Assembly: GCA_900466945.1 (NCBI GenBank)
Contig: UBNV01000006.1
Location: 1-64,000, forward strand
Source of the DNA: Hyphomicrobiales bacterium
GTDB taxonomy: Bacteria; Pseudomonadota; Alphaproteobacteria; Rhizobiales; Rhizobiaceae
Direction: 5' to 3'
Length of the DNA: 64,000 bases
The translations under genes and the position numbers were made by a program. Shown here in pieces: positions 10,439 through 18,080 of the stretch (within the stretch, counting starts at the first letter, position 1; every line of letters starts with the position of its first letter). The notes beneath the pieces are model-generated. The model ran no database searches and was not told the origin of the DNA. It saw only the letters and a program-made list of their open reading frames with translations.

Positions 10439-10849
10439 TCACCTGTCGACCAGAACGGAAATCTTCGAATGGCGCACCACCCGGTCGGCCGTGGCGCCGA
10501 TGAAGTAGTTGGAGAAGTCCGGTACATGCGAGCCGACGATGATCAGGTCGGCCTTGTGCTCCTCGGCCGTTGCCAGGATCTCTCGAGCCGGCGCACCGGA
10601 GCGGATCTCGATGTGAGCCGTCACTCCGGTCTTCTCTTTGAGTTCGACGAGCTTGGCCTTGGCATCGGTGATCGCGCCTTCGATCAGATCGACGGGGACG
10701 TCGATGGCGAGATAACCGGGAATATCCTCGATGATGGTCAGGAGCACGATCTCACCGCCTGCGTCGAGCAGGGACTTGGCCTTGGTCAGGATCCGCTCGC
10801 CGATAGTGGTGGCAGCCGGATCGACGGGAACGATGATCTTCTTGTACAT
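10439..10849 (-). CDS. Universal stress protein (UspA family)
   Basis: A 136-residue single-domain Usp. It begins MYKKIIVPVD, has the conserved hydrophobic strand LTIIEDIPGY, ADLIIVGSHVP near residues 103-113, and the C-terminal RVVRHSKISVLVDR. The ATP-binding signature G-x2-G-x9-G(S/T) is altered: the second glycine position is not conserved, but GATADRVV keeps the final part, so nucleotide binding is uncertain. The ATG at 10849 has GGAGAG seven bases upstream. It is the first gene of an operon with the DksA-like protein, 75 bp downstream of a perfect FNR/FixK box. Confidence 0.9.
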   Translation of the reverse strand: MYKKIIVPVDPAATTIGERILTKAKSLLDAGGEIVLLTIIEDIPGYLAIDVPVDLIEGAITDAKAKLVELKEKTGVTAHIEIRSGAPAREILATAEEHKADLIIVGSHVPDFSNYFIGATADRVVRHSKISVLVDR

Positions 10850-10923
10850 CTTGCTCTCCATTGTCACCCCAAGGGGGTTTGCTCTTATGCAAGAGAGAAT
10901 GCGTCTGCGCAGGGATGACTGCA

Positions 10924-10937
10924 TTGATCAGGATCAA
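10924..10937. promoter_or_regulatory. FNR/FixK-type box upstream of the universal stress operon
   Basis: Exact TTGAT-N4-ATCAA palindrome (spacer CAGG). The centre is about 81 bp from the stress-gene start codon, and a plausible minus-strand -10 (CATTCT at 10901-10896) puts the transcription start roughly 41 bp from it, the class II activation position. This suggests activation under low oxygen. The VOC gene on the plus strand lies 120 bp away on the other side. Confidence 0.7.
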
Positions 10938-11059
10938 CTTTGAGACCGCACGCATCGTCAATCAATGTCGAACGATCTTTCGAGGAAATGCGATCTTTTG
11001 TGAACGACGTTTCTGCGCCATATCAGGGGAAATCGCCGTCCCAGGCAGGAGAACATCCA

Positions 11060-11941
11060 ATGACCACCTTGAACAAAGAAGCCGAATCCTTCGCCCTCAG
11101 CCGTCCCGTGCATGTCGGACGCGCCCATCTCGTCGTGCGCGATCTCGACACCATGTCCCGATTCTACAGTGAGGCGCTCGGGCTGAAGCGCTTCGAACAG
11201 AGTGCGAGCGGTGTCGAACTCGGCGCCGGTGACCGGGTCCTTCTGACCCTGACGACGCGCGGAGATGCTGCCCCTGCTCCCCGCAATGCCGCAGGCCTTT
11301 TCCACAACGCCTTCCTCATGCCGGATCGCGCCGAACTCGCCCACTGGCTTGCCCATGCCGCCCGTCTCGGCCTGCAATTCGAAGGTGCTAGCGACCATCT
11401 GGTGAGCGAGGCAATCTACCTGTCGGACCCTGAAGGCAACGGCATTGAGGTCTATCGCGACCGCAAGCCGGAGGAATGGACCTACCACGCCGATGGGACA
11501 GTGGAGATGGCAACCAACCGCCTCGACCTCCAGGCGCTTTACGACGCCGCCGCTAAGACGCCCTGGACCGGCATGTCACCAGAGGCCGCTCTCGGCCACA
11601 TCCACCTGCAGGTCGGCAGCGTGCCGGAGGCAGACCGCTTCTACGAGGGCGTGCTCGGGTTGAAAAAGATGGCGAGCTATCCCGGCGCCAGCTTCTTCGC
11701 CTCCGGCAGCTATCACCACCATGTCGCCGCCAATGTCTGGAACAGCCGCAATGCTCCGGCAAGAACTGCCGCGATGACAGGTCTGCAAGACTATGCGCTC
11801 GCCTTTAAAGACCGCGAGACGCTCGACAAGGTTCTGGCAACGCTTGAAGGTCTGGAGATCAGGGTCGAGCGCAGTGCCGAAGGCCATCGGCTGACCGATC
11901 CCTGGGGGATCGGCATCACGCTGGTGGCGGGTTCCGCCTGA
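11060..11941 (+). CDS. VOC-family protein, CatE-like two-module dioxygenase/isomerase fold
   Basis: A 293-residue protein made of two vicinal-oxygen-chelate modules. The first opens at VGRAHLVVRDLDTMSRFYSEALG (metal-ligand His) with SDPEGNGIEVYRDR closing it; the second opens at LGHIHLQVGSVPEADRFYEG and contains the SYHHHVAANVW block. The arrangement resembles Bacillus CatE-like catechol-2,3-dioxygenase homologues, but the substrate is unknown. The ATG at 11060 is preceded by CAGGAG; the extension to 10940 is not homologous in appearance. It is not clearly in an operon. Confidence 0.85.
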   Translation: MTTLNKEAESFALSRPVHVGRAHLVVRDLDTMSRFYSEALGLKRFEQSASGVELGAGDRVLLTLTTRGDAAPAPRNAAGLFHNAFLMPDRAELAHWLAHAARLGLQFEGASDHLVSEAIYLSDPEGNGIEVYRDRKPEEWTYHADGTVEMATNRLDLQALYDAAAKTPWTGMSPEAALGHIHLQVGSVPEADRFYEGVLGLKKMASYPGASFFASGSYHHHVAANVWNSRNAPARTAAMTGLQDYALAFKDRETLDKVLATLEGLEIRVERSAEGHRLTDPWGIGITLVAGSA

Positions 11942-12084
11942 TCTGAACGGGGCGCGGCCCAGGTGTCTGCGCCCCCATTGTTTCCCGGTGGAACGGAAAT
12001 TGTTCCCGAGCGTTGAGAGGCATCTCGAAGGGGGAACAACGTAATGATGAAGTCACGCCAGCGCTGCAGGCTCGCATCGGAGAT

Positions 12085-13167
12085 ATGCCGGTGAACCTCG
12101 AGGTTACGCATCGGCAAAAGCCGACCCGCAAGGTCCGTTTCCAGAAGACGGGCCTTGATTACGTCGTATCCTGGAGCGTGATAGGTCTATTCGCGATCTT
12201 CGCTCTGATATCGCTGCATCTCGCCTCCTTCGTTCTCATCCCGCTTACGATGGCAGTCGTGGTCGGGCTCATCCTGGGGCTCGCCGCCGACCGCCTCGGA
12301 AGGCTGGGGTCGCCACCGATGCTGACGGCCATCATCCTCTCCAGCCTGTTCATGGTCATTCTCGTGTTTCTCGTCAGCATCATCTGGTCGCCGATCAGCA
12401 TGCTCATCGAAACCGGCCCGGATATGGTCAATCGTGCCATAGAGTACCTGCAGCAGATCTCCTGGCTCGAGGGACCGATGCGGGTGCTGTCGCGCGGCCC
12501 TGACTCCATGGAAGCCATGCTGGAAAACTCCGGTACGATCCTGTCGACGGTGGCGACCGGCGTAACACCGGCGCTTGTCCAGGTCTTCATCTTCATCGCA
12601 AGCCTCCTCCTCTTCCTGTCGTCCCGCCTGGCACTTCGTCGCGCTCTCATCCGCACCTTTTCCCATCGGGATCGGCGCTTGAAGGCGATCCGGATGCTGA
12701 ACGAAGTTGAGGAGTCACTGGGCTACTATTTCGCCACTGCCGTCATCGTTTACGGCATGTTCGGCGTGGTGGCTGGCCTCGTCGCCTGGTTCGGCGGCCT
12801 GGGCAATCCAGCACTCTGGGGTGTCGCAGCGTTTCTCCTGAGCTTCATCCCCTTCCTCGGCATCGCTATGGTGACCGGTGCCATGGCCGTCAGCGGTCTG
12901 CTGGTTCATGAAGGCGTGCTGTTCGGTCTCATGCCGGCCTTCATCTTCTTTGTGCTGGACGGGTTGTTCGAAAACCTGCTGATCCCGGCTGTCATGGGCA
13001 AACGCTTGGAAATGAACGCATTCCTCCTGTTCATCGCCATCGTTTTCTGGACCTGGCTGTGGGGTGCCGTCGGCGCCATGCTCGCCGTGCCGCTGACACT
13101 GATCTGCATGACGCTTTACTCCGGATTGGTGCCCCAGACGAAGATCCAGCCCAATCTACCGGGCTGA
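12085..13167 (+). CDS. AI-2E family (PerM-like) transporter
   Basis: A polytopic inner-membrane protein of about 360 residues with at least seven hydrophobic segments. The conserved C-terminal block is PALWGVAAFLLSFIPFLG followed by ENLLIPAVMGKRLEMNAF and the WTWLWGAVGAMLAVPLT ending, typical of AI-2E/PerM proteins. The transported substrate is unknown; the family name does not prove autoinducer export. I prefer the ATG at 12085, which has GGAG close upstream; an in-frame start at 12013 would add 24 unrelated residues. A 16-codon ORF with its own ATG at 12044 terminates inside this start region. Confidence 0.85.
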   Translation: MPVNLEVTHRQKPTRKVRFQKTGLDYVVSWSVIGLFAIFALISLHLASFVLIPLTMAVVVGLILGLAADRLGRLGSPPMLTAIILSSLFMVILVFLVSIIWSPISMLIETGPDMVNRAIEYLQQISWLEGPMRVLSRGPDSMEAMLENSGTILSTVATGVTPALVQVFIFIASLLLFLSSRLALRRALIRTFSHRDRRLKAIRMLNEVEESLGYYFATAVIVYGMFGVVAGLVAWFGGLGNPALWGVAAFLLSFIPFLGIAMVTGAMAVSGLLVHEGVLFGLMPAFIFFVLDGLFENLLIPAVMGKRLEMNAFLLFIAIVFWTWLWGAVGAMLAVPLTLICMTLYSGLVPQTKIQPNLPG

Positions 13168-13234
13168 GCATCTGTCATCCGGTCGTCATGGCCCATCCTT
13201 ATGGCTCCGCTCGAAACAATGAGCGGTGCCATAA

Positions 13235-14110
13235 ATGACGATCGAAATCCCCCACCTGACGCTCGGCATCATTGCCGATCCCCAATATGCCGAGCTCGAC
13301 CCGAACCCGCGATTGAACCGTCATTTCCGCCAATCGCTGCCCAAGCTTCGCCAGGCGGTCGCCCATTTCAACACCCAGGCTCTGGATGCGGTCGTCGTGC
13401 TGGGAGATCTCATCGACCGTGACTGGGCAAACTTGGCGCCGGTCCTCGATATTCTCGAAACGCTCCACGCACCGCGCATCCTTCTGCCCGGCAATCACGA
13501 TTTCCTGGTCGATCCTGACCGGTTGACCGAGGTCCATGCCGCCCTTAGCATGCCTGCGCCCTATCACGAGGTGCGGATAAACGGCCTGCGACTGCTCGTC
13601 ACCGATGGCAACGAGATTTCCCTGTTCGCGCCGCCGATCGGCGACGCCAGGCGGGCGGAGGCAGAGCAGCGGTTGGCGGCCATGAGGGCTGACAATGCGC
13701 CGAATGCCAATGAGTGGAACGCCGGCATCTCCGACGCTCAGGCCGGCTGGATCGCCGAGCGACTGTCAGCGGCCGAGGCGGCCGGTGAGCAGGTGATCCT
13801 GCTCGGGCACTATCCGATCCACCCGTCATCCGATCATGCCCTCTGGGGTGCCGAGGGCCTCACCGATCTGATCGCTTCGTCTCCGGCGGCAATCGCCTAT
13901 CTCTGTGGTCACGATCACCGCGGCAATTGGGCAGAACGCGACGGTGTTCACTTCGTCAATTTCTGCGGCATGGTCGACACCGAGCATGACAATGCCTTCG
14001 CGGTCCTCTCGGTTTTCGAGGATCGGATAGAGATCGCGGGACAGGGGCGGGAACCAAGCCGACAGCTTGCCTTCGCCTCGTCCAAGTCTGTCAGAACTGG
14101 ACATTTCTGA
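13235..14110 (+). CDS. Metallophosphoesterase, ADP-ribose/CDP-alcohol diphosphatase-like
   Basis: A 291-residue calcineurin-like phosphoesterase. All five metal-binding motifs are visible: IADPQY (D-x-Q rather than D-x-H) near residue 13, VVLGDLIDRD near 55, LLPGNHDF near 85, LLGHYPIHP near 190, and LCGHDHRGNW near 225. The D-x-Q variant with GNHD and GHYPIHP is characteristic of the Mn-dependent ADP-ribose/CDP-alcohol diphosphatase group. No signal peptide is seen, so it is likely cytosolic. It stands between unrelated genes on the same strand. Confidence 0.87.
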   Translation: MTIEIPHLTLGIIADPQYAELDPNPRLNRHFRQSLPKLRQAVAHFNTQALDAVVVLGDLIDRDWANLAPVLDILETLHAPRILLPGNHDFLVDPDRLTEVHAALSMPAPYHEVRINGLRLLVTDGNEISLFAPPIGDARRAEAEQRLAAMRADNAPNANEWNAGISDAQAGWIAERLSAAEAAGEQVILLGHYPIHPSSDHALWGAEGLTDLIASSPAAIAYLCGHDHRGNWAERDGVHFVNFCGMVDTEHDNAFAVLSVFEDRIEIAGQGREPSRQLAFASSKSVRTGHF

Positions 14111-14277
14111 CAGAACGCTGACAGCAACCTGACGCAAATTCGTCATAGATATCCGAAAGTTGCTCCAGACGGGCTGCATCACTCCTTTGTGACTTCATTC
14201 GGCAGTTGCGAGACTGCAAACATGGCGCGCCCGCTAACGATCGCCGGTACGCCGGCCGAGCACTTGGAGAAAATCGG

Positions 14278-14721
14278 ATGAAGTTGAAAGTCGTTCTGTC
14301 CGCCGTGACGGCGATCTGTCTTGGCGTGTCTGCAGCCATTGCCGCAGGCGAACCGCAAGTTGTCCGTCAGGAAGAGATGAAGAAGGTCGGCGGCGCGATG
14401 GGTGCCCTCGGCGCCATCGCCAAGGGTGAGAAACCCTATGATGCGGCAGCCGTGACGGCTGCGCTCACCACCCTGGTCGAGGTCAGCAAGACCTTCCCTG
14501 ATCACTTCCCCGCCGGCAGCGAGACCGGCATGGAGTCAGAGGCCGCACCGGCGATTTGGCAGAACATGGACGACTTCAAGGCCAAGGCCGCCAAGCTGAC
14601 CGCCGCTGCCGAAGCGCAGCTTGCATCCATGCCAGCCGACCAGGCTGGCGTCGGAGCTGCCATGCAGGCCATCGGCGGCACCTGTGGCGATTGCCACCAG
14701 ACCTACCGCCTGAAGAAGTAA
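14278..14721 (+). CDS. Cytochrome c' / c556-type monoheme cytochrome
   Basis: A 147-residue periplasmic protein. A signal peptide of about 22 residues (ends AAIAA) is followed by a four-helix-bundle sequence and a C-terminal heme-binding CGDCHQTYR. This is the cytochrome c'/c556 arrangement, with a KK end. The ATG at 14278 follows GGAGAAAATCGG; the extension to 14206 lacks a signal. It is followed 88 bp later by a diheme cytochrome gene, and the two probably work together in periplasmic electron transfer. No dehydrogenase partner is present in the window. Confidence 0.92.
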   Translation: MKLKVVLSAVTAICLGVSAAIAAGEPQVVRQEEMKKVGGAMGALGAIAKGEKPYDAAAVTAALTTLVEVSKTFPDHFPAGSETGMESEAAPAIWQNMDDFKAKAAKLTAAAEAQLASMPADQAGVGAAMQAIGGTCGDCHQTYRLKK

Positions 14722-14809
14722 GACCCTCCCGGCGGGCGACATCCGGCAAACTGGATCGCCCGCCGTATTGCGCTCCGCCGGGCGCAGCATTGAGATGATG
14801 GAGGCCGGG

Positions 14810-15727
14810 ATGGCATCGACTTGGGTCAAGGGATTGGGCGCGCTTGCCGTGCTCGGAGCGGCCGGTTTCGGCGCTTTCCTTTTTGTCACGGCCCCGGATA
14901 GCCAGGATCCGTCGGTCTGGGCCGATCTCGGCGAGCCTGATCTGGCCCATGGACGCGAGGTCTTCTTCGCCGGCGGTTGCACAAGCTGTCACGCACCGGC
15001 TGGCGCCACGGGCGATGCGCGACTGATCCTTTCCGGGGGCGCGCCGCTGAAGAGCGATTTCGGCACCTTCCACGCTCCTAACATTTCCAGCCACCCGGAA
15101 GCCGGGATCGGCGCCTGGACGCTCGCAGAATTCGGCGATGCGATGACCCGCGGGGTGGGCCGCGAGGGTGAACACCTCTATCCGTCCTTCCCCTATGGCT
15201 CCTACGCACGCATGACGACCAAGGACATCAACGACCTCTACGGCTTCATGAAGACGCTGCCAGCAAGCGATGTCGTGGCGCCGGCCCATGAGCTCGGCTT
15301 CCCTTTCAACCAGCGCCTGGTGCTGGGTGGTTGGAAATTTCTCTTTTTCACAGATGCGCCCCGGGTCGAACTGGCTGACGCCTCCGACATGGTCAAGCGT
15401 GGCCAGTATCTCGTGGAAGGCCCCGGCCATTGCGGCGAATGCCACACGCCGCGCAATGCCTTTGGTGGCTTCGAGACCGGCCGCTGGCTGGCCGGTGGCC
15501 CGAATCCGGAAGGCGAGGGCACGATCCCCAACATCACGCCGGGGTCGAAGAGCATGGGCTCGTGGAGCGAAGGCGATATCGTCACCTATCTGGAGACCGG
15601 CTTCACACCCGATTATGACAGCGTCGGCGGCTCAATGGTCGAGGTGCAGAAGAACATGGCGGAGCTGACCGCCGCCGATCGCGAGGCGATTGCCGCCTAT
15701 CTGAAGGCCGTGCCCGCGATCGAATGA
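14810..15727 (+). CDS. Diheme c-type cytochrome
   Basis: A 305-residue membrane-anchored or secreted protein. A hydrophobic N-terminal segment (GLGALAVLGAAGFGAFLFV) precedes two cytochrome c domains with heme sites CTSCH near residue 61 and CGECH near residue 208. It resembles the cytochrome subunits of membrane alcohol, gluconate or aldehyde dehydrogenases, which usually carry two or three hemes. The ATG at 14810 is preceded by GGAGG. The catalytic partner is not encoded nearby, so its electron donor is unknown; the upstream cytochrome c' is the obvious candidate partner. Confidence 0.9.
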   Translation: MASTWVKGLGALAVLGAAGFGAFLFVTAPDSQDPSVWADLGEPDLAHGREVFFAGGCTSCHAPAGATGDARLILSGGAPLKSDFGTFHAPNISSHPEAGIGAWTLAEFGDAMTRGVGREGEHLYPSFPYGSYARMTTKDINDLYGFMKTLPASDVVAPAHELGFPFNQRLVLGGWKFLFFTDAPRVELADASDMVKRGQYLVEGPGHCGECHTPRNAFGGFETGRWLAGGPNPEGEGTIPNITPGSKSMGSWSEGDIVTYLETGFTPDYDSVGGSMVEVQKNMAELTAADREAIAAYLKAVPAIE

Positions 15728-15802
15728 TCGCCTCGGCCCAGTTCAGCATCGCGCAAGCCTTGGCTGTCATCTTTCCGTCGTCGACATGACATCGGAGGGG
15801 AT

Positions 15803-16027
15803 ATGAGCATTGAACGCCGGCGGATGGAGAATGCGCTCCGGTCCCTGCTCGACAACTATCCCGATCCCGCCTTGCATCGCTGGGTGCACGAGACTGTCGG
15901 CGCCTTCGAAAAACGCCTCTCCGCCATCGTCGATCCGCGCGAGCGCGATCACGCCCAGCAGGCAGCCCTGATCCTGATCAAGACGACATTGCAGAAGTGG
16001 TCGGAAAATCCGCCCGTCAGGCACTGA
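15803..16027 (+). CDS. Small hypothetical protein
   Basis: A 74-residue soluble, charged, probably helical protein (MSIERRRMENALRSLLDNY...). A strong GGAGGGG lies just upstream of the ATG, which supports translation. I do not recognise a domain. There is no signal peptide or membrane segment. It lies convergent to the PfpI-like gene, 15 bp from its stop. Confidence 0.6.
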   Translation: MSIERRRMENALRSLLDNYPDPALHRWVHETVGAFEKRLSAIVDPRERDHAQQAALILIKTTLQKWSENPPVRH

Positions 16028-16042
16028 CGCGGGGCATTCTAT

Positions 16043-16612
16043 TCAACGCCGATGTTCTGCGGCAAAAGCTGCCAGCTCCGCCTCGGCCTCTGGCCCATAG
16101 AGATGCAGCGCCTTCAGTATCTCGATAGTAAATGTGTCGGGCGACGATCCCGCTGCCGTGACAATCTTCCGATCGCCCACTGCCTGCGGCTGGTCGATGT
16201 AAGGGGCCGCGCCACCATAGCCGGGATGCTTCTGGTGCGAGGCGAGTGAATTGCCGGTATGCGCCACACCATCCAGCACGCCGGTCGCCGCAAGCGCGCT
16301 GGCGGCCGCGCAGATCCCGCCCAGCACCTTGCCCTTGTCGCGGAATTCAGTCGCAAGCGCGGTGAAGTCGAACGCCACACCCTTTTCCCAGGCATAGCCG
16401 CCGGGAATGATCAATGCGTCGAACTGTTCGGCATCGATCGCATCAAGGCCGATGTCGGGCGTCACCTTTAGGCCACCCATCGAGACCACAGGCTTTCCAT
16501 CCGGGCTCGCCGTCACGACCTCGCAGTCGAGCCAGTATCGCGTGGCGGCCATCAGGAGCGCAGGCTCCCAGTCGGCATAGTCGTTCTGAAGGGCAATCAC
16601 GATGCGGGCCAT
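16043..16612 (-). CDS. DJ-1/PfpI-family protein (class I glutamine amidotransferase-like)
   Basis: A 189-residue protein beginning MARIVIALQNDYADWEPALL, with the DALIIPGGYAWEKG strand and the nucleophile-elbow segment GGICAAASALAATGVLDG, in which the cysteine is the expected active residue. The family includes proteases, glyoxalase/deglycase-type and amidase-type enzymes, and oxidative stress proteins, so the reaction is not predicted. The ATG at 16612 matches family N-termini; the longer reading frame to 16825 runs into the GNAT gene. It lies 31 bp after the GNAT stop and probably shares its attenuator-controlled transcript. Confidence 0.87.
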   Translation of the reverse strand: MARIVIALQNDYADWEPALLMAATRYWLDCEVVTASPDGKPVVSMGGLKVTPDIGLDAIDAEQFDALIIPGGYAWEKGVAFDFTALATEFRDKGKVLGGICAAASALAATGVLDGVAHTGNSLASHQKHPGYGGAAPYIDQPQAVGDRKIVTAAGSSPDTFTIEILKALHLYGPEAEAELAAFAAEHRR

Positions 16613-16643
16613 GATAGGTTTTCTCGCGTCTCTCAGGTAAGGC

Positions 16644-17135
16644 TCAGCTAAGCGCCTGGAGGTAACGCATGCCGGTGACCGGGCGCGAGATGAAATCCAT
16701 GTTCTCGTAGAAGCGATGGGCGGCGAAATTGCCGGTGGCAGCCGAGACCGAGAGGAAGTCGCAGCCGGCGGCGCGCGCGATCTGGCGGGCCCGATCGACG
16801 AGATGCTGGCCGATGCCGTTGCCACGCTGGCCGTCGCGCACGAAGAGATGATGCAGCTCCATGCCCCGCTTGCCTTCCTGCGCCTTGTAGAGCGGCACGA
16901 GGATGGCGTAGCCGATCAGGCCTTCTTCACCGCTGTCGGCAACCAGCGCCTGGATCCAGGGCATCGGCCCGAACAGGTCGCGCTCCAGCACTTCAGGCGT
17001 CATGGCCGAGGCATCGCCGTGATGCTGGGCGAGCGCCAAAATCATCGCGTTGAGTTCCGGTAGGTCGCGCGGCTTGGCATGGCGGATGGCCACGATCGGC
17101 GGACGGGGGAGGGTCAGGTCTGTATCTTCGGTCAT
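16644..17135 (-). CDS. GNAT-family N-acetyltransferase
   Basis: A 163-residue GNAT. The acetyl-CoA binding motif A is visible as HHLFVRDGQRGNGIGQHLVD near residues 100-120, followed by CDFLSVSAATGNFAAHRFYENMDF (motif B). The substrate is not predictable. The ATG at 17135 has AAGGGAA seven bases upstream. It is preceded on the same strand by a leader ORF, alternative hairpins and a terminator, so its transcription is probably attenuated. A PfpI-like gene follows in the same direction. Confidence 0.9.
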   Translation of the reverse strand: MTEDTDLTLPRPPIVAIRHAKPRDLPELNAMILALAQHHGDASAMTPEVLERDLFGPMPWIQALVADSGEEGLIGYAILVPLYKAQEGKRGMELHHLFVRDGQRGNGIGQHLVDRARQIARAAGCDFLSVSAATGNFAAHRFYENMDFISRPVTGMRYLQALS

Positions 17136-17194
17136 GTTGCTTTCCCTTGGTCTCATTTCGTGCCGTCAGGGGGAAAGTCGTCCGGAAAACAACA

Positions 17195-17258
17195 AGGCCG
17201 CCTGACGGCGGCCTGTTGACAATGTGATCTTGTCGGGCCGCCGGTTACCGGTAGGCCC
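17195..17258 (-). promoter_or_regulatory. Putative ribosome-dependent transcription attenuator (stems 1:2, 2:3, 3:4)
   Basis: On the minus strand, segment 1 (GGGCC and CCGG, 17258-17248) pairs with segment 2 (CCGG and GGCCC, 17244-17235). Segment 2 (CGGCGGCC, 17243-17236) is also an exact 8-base complement of segment 3 (GGCCGCCG, 17213-17206). Segment 3 in turn forms a perfect 8-bp terminator stem with segment 4 (17214-17207 with 17202-17195), followed by TGTTGTTTT. Stems 1:2 and 3:4 therefore exclude 2:3, the classical attenuator logic. The leader ORF ends inside segment 1:2. The GNAT gene starts 60 bp downstream. Confidence 0.75.
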
Positions 17259-17298
17259 AAAAATACGTGCAGGTGATGTTTGCGCGGATATTGATCAT
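17245..17298 (-). CDS. 17-residue leader peptide of the GNAT attenuator
   Basis: The ORF MINIRANITCTYFWAYR ends with TAA in the loop of the first attenuator hairpin. Its last eight codons include Thr, Cys, Thr, Tyr, Phe, Trp, Ala, Tyr; there is no run of one amino acid. No Shine-Dalgarno sequence precedes the ATG, but a TTGACA promoter is placed so that transcription would begin at or next to the ATG, implying a leaderless mRNA. In form it resembles the 14-residue leaderless trp leader peptide of Sinorhizobium meliloti, although that one ends with three tryptophans and precedes trpE. A peptide product has not been shown. Confidence 0.65.
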   Translation of the reverse strand: MINIRANITCTYFWAYR

Positions 17299-17305
17299 GG
17301 CGGCT

Positions 17306-17334
17306 GTGATGCGCCGAATTGAATCGATTGTCAA
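17306..17334 (-). promoter_or_regulatory. Sigma-70-type promoter for the attenuator leader
   Basis: A consensus -35 TTGACA (17334-17329) is followed after 17 bases by a weak -10 CATCAC (17311-17306). The expected start is at 17299-17298, which is the first base of the leader ATG or one base before it. Confidence 0.5.
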
Positions 17335-17358
17335 CGGGGGATCTTTTCGGTGGAAGCG

Positions 17359-17378
17359 TGATGGAGTATGCTCCATCA
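17359..17378. promoter_or_regulatory. Palindrome upstream of the TumE/TumA pair, candidate operator
   Basis: Perfect inverted repeat TGATGGAG-TATG-CTCCATCA about 45 bp before the TumE start. This is a typical position for an autoregulatory operator of a toxin-antitoxin operon. It also lies just upstream of the divergent attenuator promoter. Confidence 0.45.
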
Positions 17379-17422
17379 GATCGCGCGAGACGAAGATGGC
17401 CTAGGCGACGTTGATCCGCAGG

Positions 17423-17734
17423 ATGCGCAGTTTCGTGCGGGACGAGGACTTCGTCGAGGTCCTGATCTGGCATGTGCCGTTTGCTGTCCGTGGAAGCCTG
17501 CACGCATTCAAATACAGCCCGGCGCTTGTCTCGAACGGCGAGTGTGTTCTCAGATATGACAATGAGGCCGGCAAGGGTGATCATAGGCACTTAGGAGCGA
17601 CCGAAGCGCCCTATGTGTTTTCCGGGATCGATACGCTGATTGCAGACTTTCTTGCGGATGTGGAAGGATGGTTGAATGGCAACCTTGAAGGTGAAGATCG
17701 AAAGCCTGGATCAGACGATGGCGACAGTCGCTGA
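17423..17734 (+). CDS. TumE-family toxin-like protein
   Basis: A 103-residue protein with the TumE-type core: VLIWHVP, then RGSLHAFKYSPALV, then LRYDNEAGKGDHRH and FSGIDTLIADFLADV. In known pairs TumE is the toxin and the following helix-turn-helix gene is the antitoxin. I place the start at the ATG at 17423; an in-frame TTG lies at 17411 and neither has a strong ribosome site. Its 3' end overlaps the antitoxin start by 59 bases, so translation is coupled. The C-terminal 20 residues lie in the overlap and are low in complexity. Confidence 0.75.
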   Translation: MRSFVRDEDFVEVLIWHVPFAVRGSLHAFKYSPALVSNGECVLRYDNEAGKGDHRHLGATEAPYVFSGIDTLIADFLADVEGWLNGNLEGEDRKPGSDDGDSR

Positions 17735-18035
17735 CGCCATGAAGGCCGCGACCGGGCAAATGCCACTTAACGGGGAGTTCAGTCTGAGCTTTCCGTCCTG
17801 GGAAACCATGCACCGAGTGCTGACGCCCAAGCGGCTGGAGATCGTCAGGGTCATGACGGGGCAAGGTCCGTTGTCCATGCGCGAAGTCGCCCGCCGTGTC
17901 GGTCGAGACTTCAAAGCCGTCCATGCCGATATCGACACCCTCGTAAAAAGCGGCGTGATCGACAAGGCAGACAGTGGCGTTGTCTTCCCCTATGACCGGA
18001 TCCACTTCGACTTCGAAATTCAGTCCGCCGCGTGA
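17676..18035 (+). CDS. TumA-like helix-turn-helix antitoxin/regulator
   Basis: A 119-residue protein. A short N-terminal segment is followed by a winged-helix domain in the C-terminal half: LTPKRLEIVRVMTGQGPLSM, REVARRVGRDFKAVHADIDT (recognition helix) and LVKSGVIDKADSG (wing). This matches the HVO_A0114-type regulators that pair with TumE toxins. GGAAGG lies upstream of the ATG, inside the toxin gene. It probably neutralises TumE and represses the operon, possibly at the palindrome at 17359-17378. Confidence 0.78.
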   Translation: MATLKVKIESLDQTMATVADAMKAATGQMPLNGEFSLSFPSWETMHRVLTPKRLEIVRVMTGQGPLSMREVARRVGRDFKAVHADIDTLVKSGVIDKADSGVVFPYDRIHFDFEIQSAA

Positions 18036-18080
18036 CCCCACCGATCAGGGCGCGATAGGCAGCGCCTCCGGCGTTCTCCC

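Noticed and set aside
17195..17298. trp operon leader
   Set aside because: Only one Trp codon and no trpE downstream; the architecture is similar but the target genes differ.
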